DNA of 64,000 bases from HRBIN30 sp964534275 (GTDB lineage Bacteria; Desulfobacterota; Binatia; HRBIN30): the NCBI GenBank assembly GCA_964534275.1, contig CAZHQG010000009.1:59234-123233 (forward strand), given 5' to 3'. The notes under the pieces are model-generated. The model had not been told where the DNA came from. It saw nothing but the letters and a program-made list of their open reading frames with translations, and did no database searches. The stretch's first letter is position 1. Every line of letters begins with the position of its first letter. This document shows, piece after piece, positions 62,402 through 64,000 of the stretch. The translations under genes and the position numbers were made by a program.

Positions 62402-63274
62402 ATGAAGTTCGGTGTCGCGTTCACGAATGCGGGTCCGCTCGCCTATCCCGAGCCGTTTGCGGCGTTAGTGCGCGCCGCTGAGGAGTGCGGATTCGATTCC
62501 GTGTGGACGGTCGAGCATGTGGTGGTGCCGGTGGGGTACAAGTCGCGCTACCCGTACAGCGCCGACGGGCGGATGCCCGGACCGGATAACGCCCCGCTGT
62601 CCGATCCGCTGATTCCTTTGGCTTACGCTGCGGCGATCACCGAGCGGATTCGCCTTGGCACAGGCATTTTGATCTTGCCGCAGCGGCATCCTGCGTATGT
62701 GGCCAAGGAGGTGGCCACCCTGGACGTATTGTCGCGAGGTCGGGCGATTCTCGGGATCGGAGCCGGCTGGCTTGCGGAGGAATTTGCTGCCCTCGGAATT
62801 CCCTTCGAAGAGCGGGGGCCGCGCACCGACGAAGCCATCCGCGCGATTCGCACGCTGTGGCAACCAGGGGCGCAGAGCTTCGAGGGCAAATTCTTCCGCT
62901 GGGATCCCGTAGAGTCCAATCCCAAGCCGGTGCAACAGCCGGGCGTGCCGATCGTCGTGGGTGGCCACTCGATCCCGGCGGCCAAACGTGCGGCACGCCT
63001 AGGTGACGGCTTTTTCCCGGCCTTTGGGGAGCCCGCAGCGCTTGCTCGCCTGTTGGACGCTCTGCGCACCGAATGCGCCCGCATCGGTCGCAACCCCGCG
63101 GACATCGAAATCACCACGGGCGCATTCACTGTCGATGCCGACACCGTGGCGCGGTACGCGGAGCTGGGGGTGCACCGCGTCGTCATCGCGCCGCCAGGGT
63201 TCGACCCTGACAGCATCCGCGACGGCCTGCGTCGTTTCGCCGACACGGTCATGCAAGCAGCGACCAAGCTCTAG
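62402..63274 (+). CDS. LLM class (probable F420-dependent) oxidoreductase
   Basis: A 290-residue luciferase-like TIM-barrel enzyme starting at the ATG at 62402 (MKFGVAFTNAGPLAYPE). Family segments are AAEECGFDSVWTVEHVVVPVGY near 26, ITERIRLGTGILILPQRHPAYVAKEVATLDVLSRGRAILGIGAGW at about 80-124, and VPIVVGGHSIPAAKRAARLGDGFFPAF near 182. The arrangement matches the F420-dependent subgroup commonly named TIGR03619-like. The longer open frame upstream (to 60923) overlaps other genes and is not used. It is last in the crotonase-GST-LLM unit. Cofactor F420 is inferred from family, not shown. Confidence 0.9.
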   Translation: MKFGVAFTNAGPLAYPEPFAALVRAAEECGFDSVWTVEHVVVPVGYKSRYPYSADGRMPGPDNAPLSDPLIPLAYAAAITERIRLGTGILILPQRHPAYVAKEVATLDVLSRGRAILGIGAGWLAEEFAALGIPFEERGPRTDEAIRAIRTLWQPGAQSFEGKFFRWDPVESNPKPVQQPGVPIVVGGHSIPAAKRAARLGDGFFPAFGEPAALARLLDALRTECARIGRNPADIEITTGAFTVDADTVARYAELGVHRVVIAPPGFDPDSIRDGLRRFADTVMQAATKL

Positions 63275-63690
63275 TCATCTTCCCAGCCTCCCCTTGCACT
63301 CCACCCTTCCCCCGGCACCACAGGCTGCAAGGGAGGACCCGAGGCGCGAGAACGGCCACACCGGTGAGCGGCGGCGAAATAATTCCAACACACAAGCTTG
63401 TACCGCCGTGCGCATGCGTGTTCCTCACGCGACCATCGGCCGAAACAACCCGTACCCGCGGTACCTCCCAGCCCCCAGCAGCACAGGTCCGCGGAAAAAC
63501 CCTATCCTAATTAAGACACCGGACCCAGCGTTTTGGGCGGTGCTCGGGACAAGCTTTTTGCCTGTGCCTCTCATTGCGTAGAACGAACCAGGTGACTCAG
63601 TGCTATCGGCCGCAGCGGTTGCCCGTACGGCCAAGGAGCGCGCGATGCCACCGATCCTGCAGGCCGAGAAGGTCGCGCCGACCCATGCGT
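63275..63690. other. Intergenic region near right edge, no feature seen
   Basis: About 415 bases between the LLM oxidoreductase gene and the truncated gene on the minus strand. AT-richer patches occur near 63505-63520 (CCTAATTAAGAC), but I find no hairpin terminator, repeat or convincing open frame. Confidence 0.45.
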
Positions 63691-64000
63691 CTACTTGCGC
63701 TTTCCAACCCCGTGGGAGGCCGGCGCTCCTGCCGGCCATTTAAAGGCGATACCGCGGGGACTTGCGAACGCGACCAAGAGCTCCACGTGGTCTCCAGGCT
63801 TCTTTTCCGCTGGAACCGCGTCGCTGTTCTGGATCGGCCCGGACAGGCCAGAAGGCTCGTGCCGTGCCTTCCAGCCGCCTCTCTTGGTGCGCTCCTCGAG
63901 GAGAACCGCTTCTACACGGTCGCCGGGCTTGGGTAGCGCGGGCGGTGCAGGGGTCCGCGCCGTTTCGCGCGTTGCGCCGGGAACGCCTTCAGTTGGCACC
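63691..64000 (-). CDS. C-terminal part of an unrecognised protein (truncated at right edge)
   Basis: The frame is open to the right edge, so only the last about 102 residues are visible. The visible part has a Pro/Ala-rich segment (TPAPPALPKPGD) followed by two similar stretches: PGDRVEAVLLEERTKRGGW near the middle and PGDHVELLVAFASPRGIAF at the end, and SGLSGPIQNSDAVPAEKKPGD between. The repeated PGDxVE pattern suggests a small beta-barrel or OB-like domain at the C-terminus of a larger protein. I do not recognise the family. The GTG near 63999 need not be the start. Confidence 0.55.
   Translation of the reverse strand, partial: VPTEGVPGATRETARTPAPPALPKPGDRVEAVLLEERTKRGGWKARHEPSGLSGPIQNSDAVPAEKKPGDHVELLVAFASPRGIAFKWPAGAPASHGVGKRK

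Overview
The window is GC-rich, densely coded bacterial chromosome with no rRNA, tRNA, CRISPR array, transposase or phage gene that I can see. The mix of genes is unusual and informative: two luciferase-like (LLM, probably F420-dependent) oxidoreductases, several acyl-CoA ligases, a crotonase, a thiolase/DUF35 pair, an acyl-CoA carboxylase, ETF with its membrane oxidoreductase, and very large secreted proteins with Pro/Thr-rich linkers, PD40 propeller blades and dockerin-like EF-hands. This combination is what I associate with the uncultured Binatota (Candidatus Binatia) and neighbouring former-Deltaproteobacteria lineages. That assignment is inference from gene content, not from a marker gene; ValS at 31466-34120 would be the best gene in the window to place it.

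Layout. 1-2.3 kb: a bacterial enhancer-binding protein cut by the left edge, divergent from a secreted 12-cysteine protein. 2.3-5.2 kb: formyltransferase, dienelactone hydrolase and an IclR regulator. 5.4-10.4 kb: etfBA facing a 698-residue cytochrome b/Fe-S/CCG protein (ETF:menaquinone oxidoreductase type), with a cluster of palindromic repeats between them, then a DUF192 protein. 10.6-15.2 kb: an overlapping pair encoding the carboxyltransferase and an unusual biotin carboxylase-BCCP. 15.6-17.5 kb: arginine decarboxylase. 17.6-25.8 kb: a run of four secreted proteins (two paralogues of an unrecognised family, one double cohesin-like protein with a C-terminal sorting tail, one PD40 propeller with dockerin-like modules) interrupted by a nucleotide-sugar dehydrogenase. 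26.2-31.2 kb: epoxide hydrolase, DUF2804, LLM oxidoreductase, acyl-CoA ligase. 31.4-40.3 kb: ValS, TonB-like protein, two small lipoproteins, flippase-like membrane protein, CDP-alcohol phosphatidyltransferase, lipoprotein, long-chain acyl-CoA ligase. 40.5-42.7 kb: a bufferin (BufA2-BufB-BufC) RiPP operon facing a dodecin. 42.9-48.5 kb: DUF35/thiolase pair, a sulfoquinovosidase-like GH31 lipoprotein, an APC permease. 48.5-52.9 kb: a MacB/DevC-type ABC exporter (ATPase, two FtsX-type permeases, HlyD adaptor). 53-57.6 kb: arginyl/leucyl-tRNA-protein transferase, zinc ribbon coupled to an orphan hydantoinase A, XRE-type regulator. 58.1-63.3 kb: membrane protein plus GMC oxidoreductase, then crotonase, GST and LLM oxidoreductase. 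A truncated unrecognised gene sits at the right edge.

Taken together the genes suggest an aerobic or facultative degrader of lipids, alcohols and terpenoid or steroid-like compounds: substrates are activated by acyl-CoA ligases, handled by crotonase/thiolase/carboxylase, and electrons pass through ETF to a quinone via the Fe-S membrane protein. The most noteworthy items are the bufferin operon, the duplicated CX3C secreted protein beside a regulator whose GAFTGA loop reads GAHSTA, the cohesin/dockerin-like secreted cluster with a MYXO-CTERM-like tail, the biotin carboxylase with an inserted segment, and the GH31 enzyme that has lost the usual sulfonate-binding arginine. Most remaining genes are ordinary metabolic or housekeeping genes.
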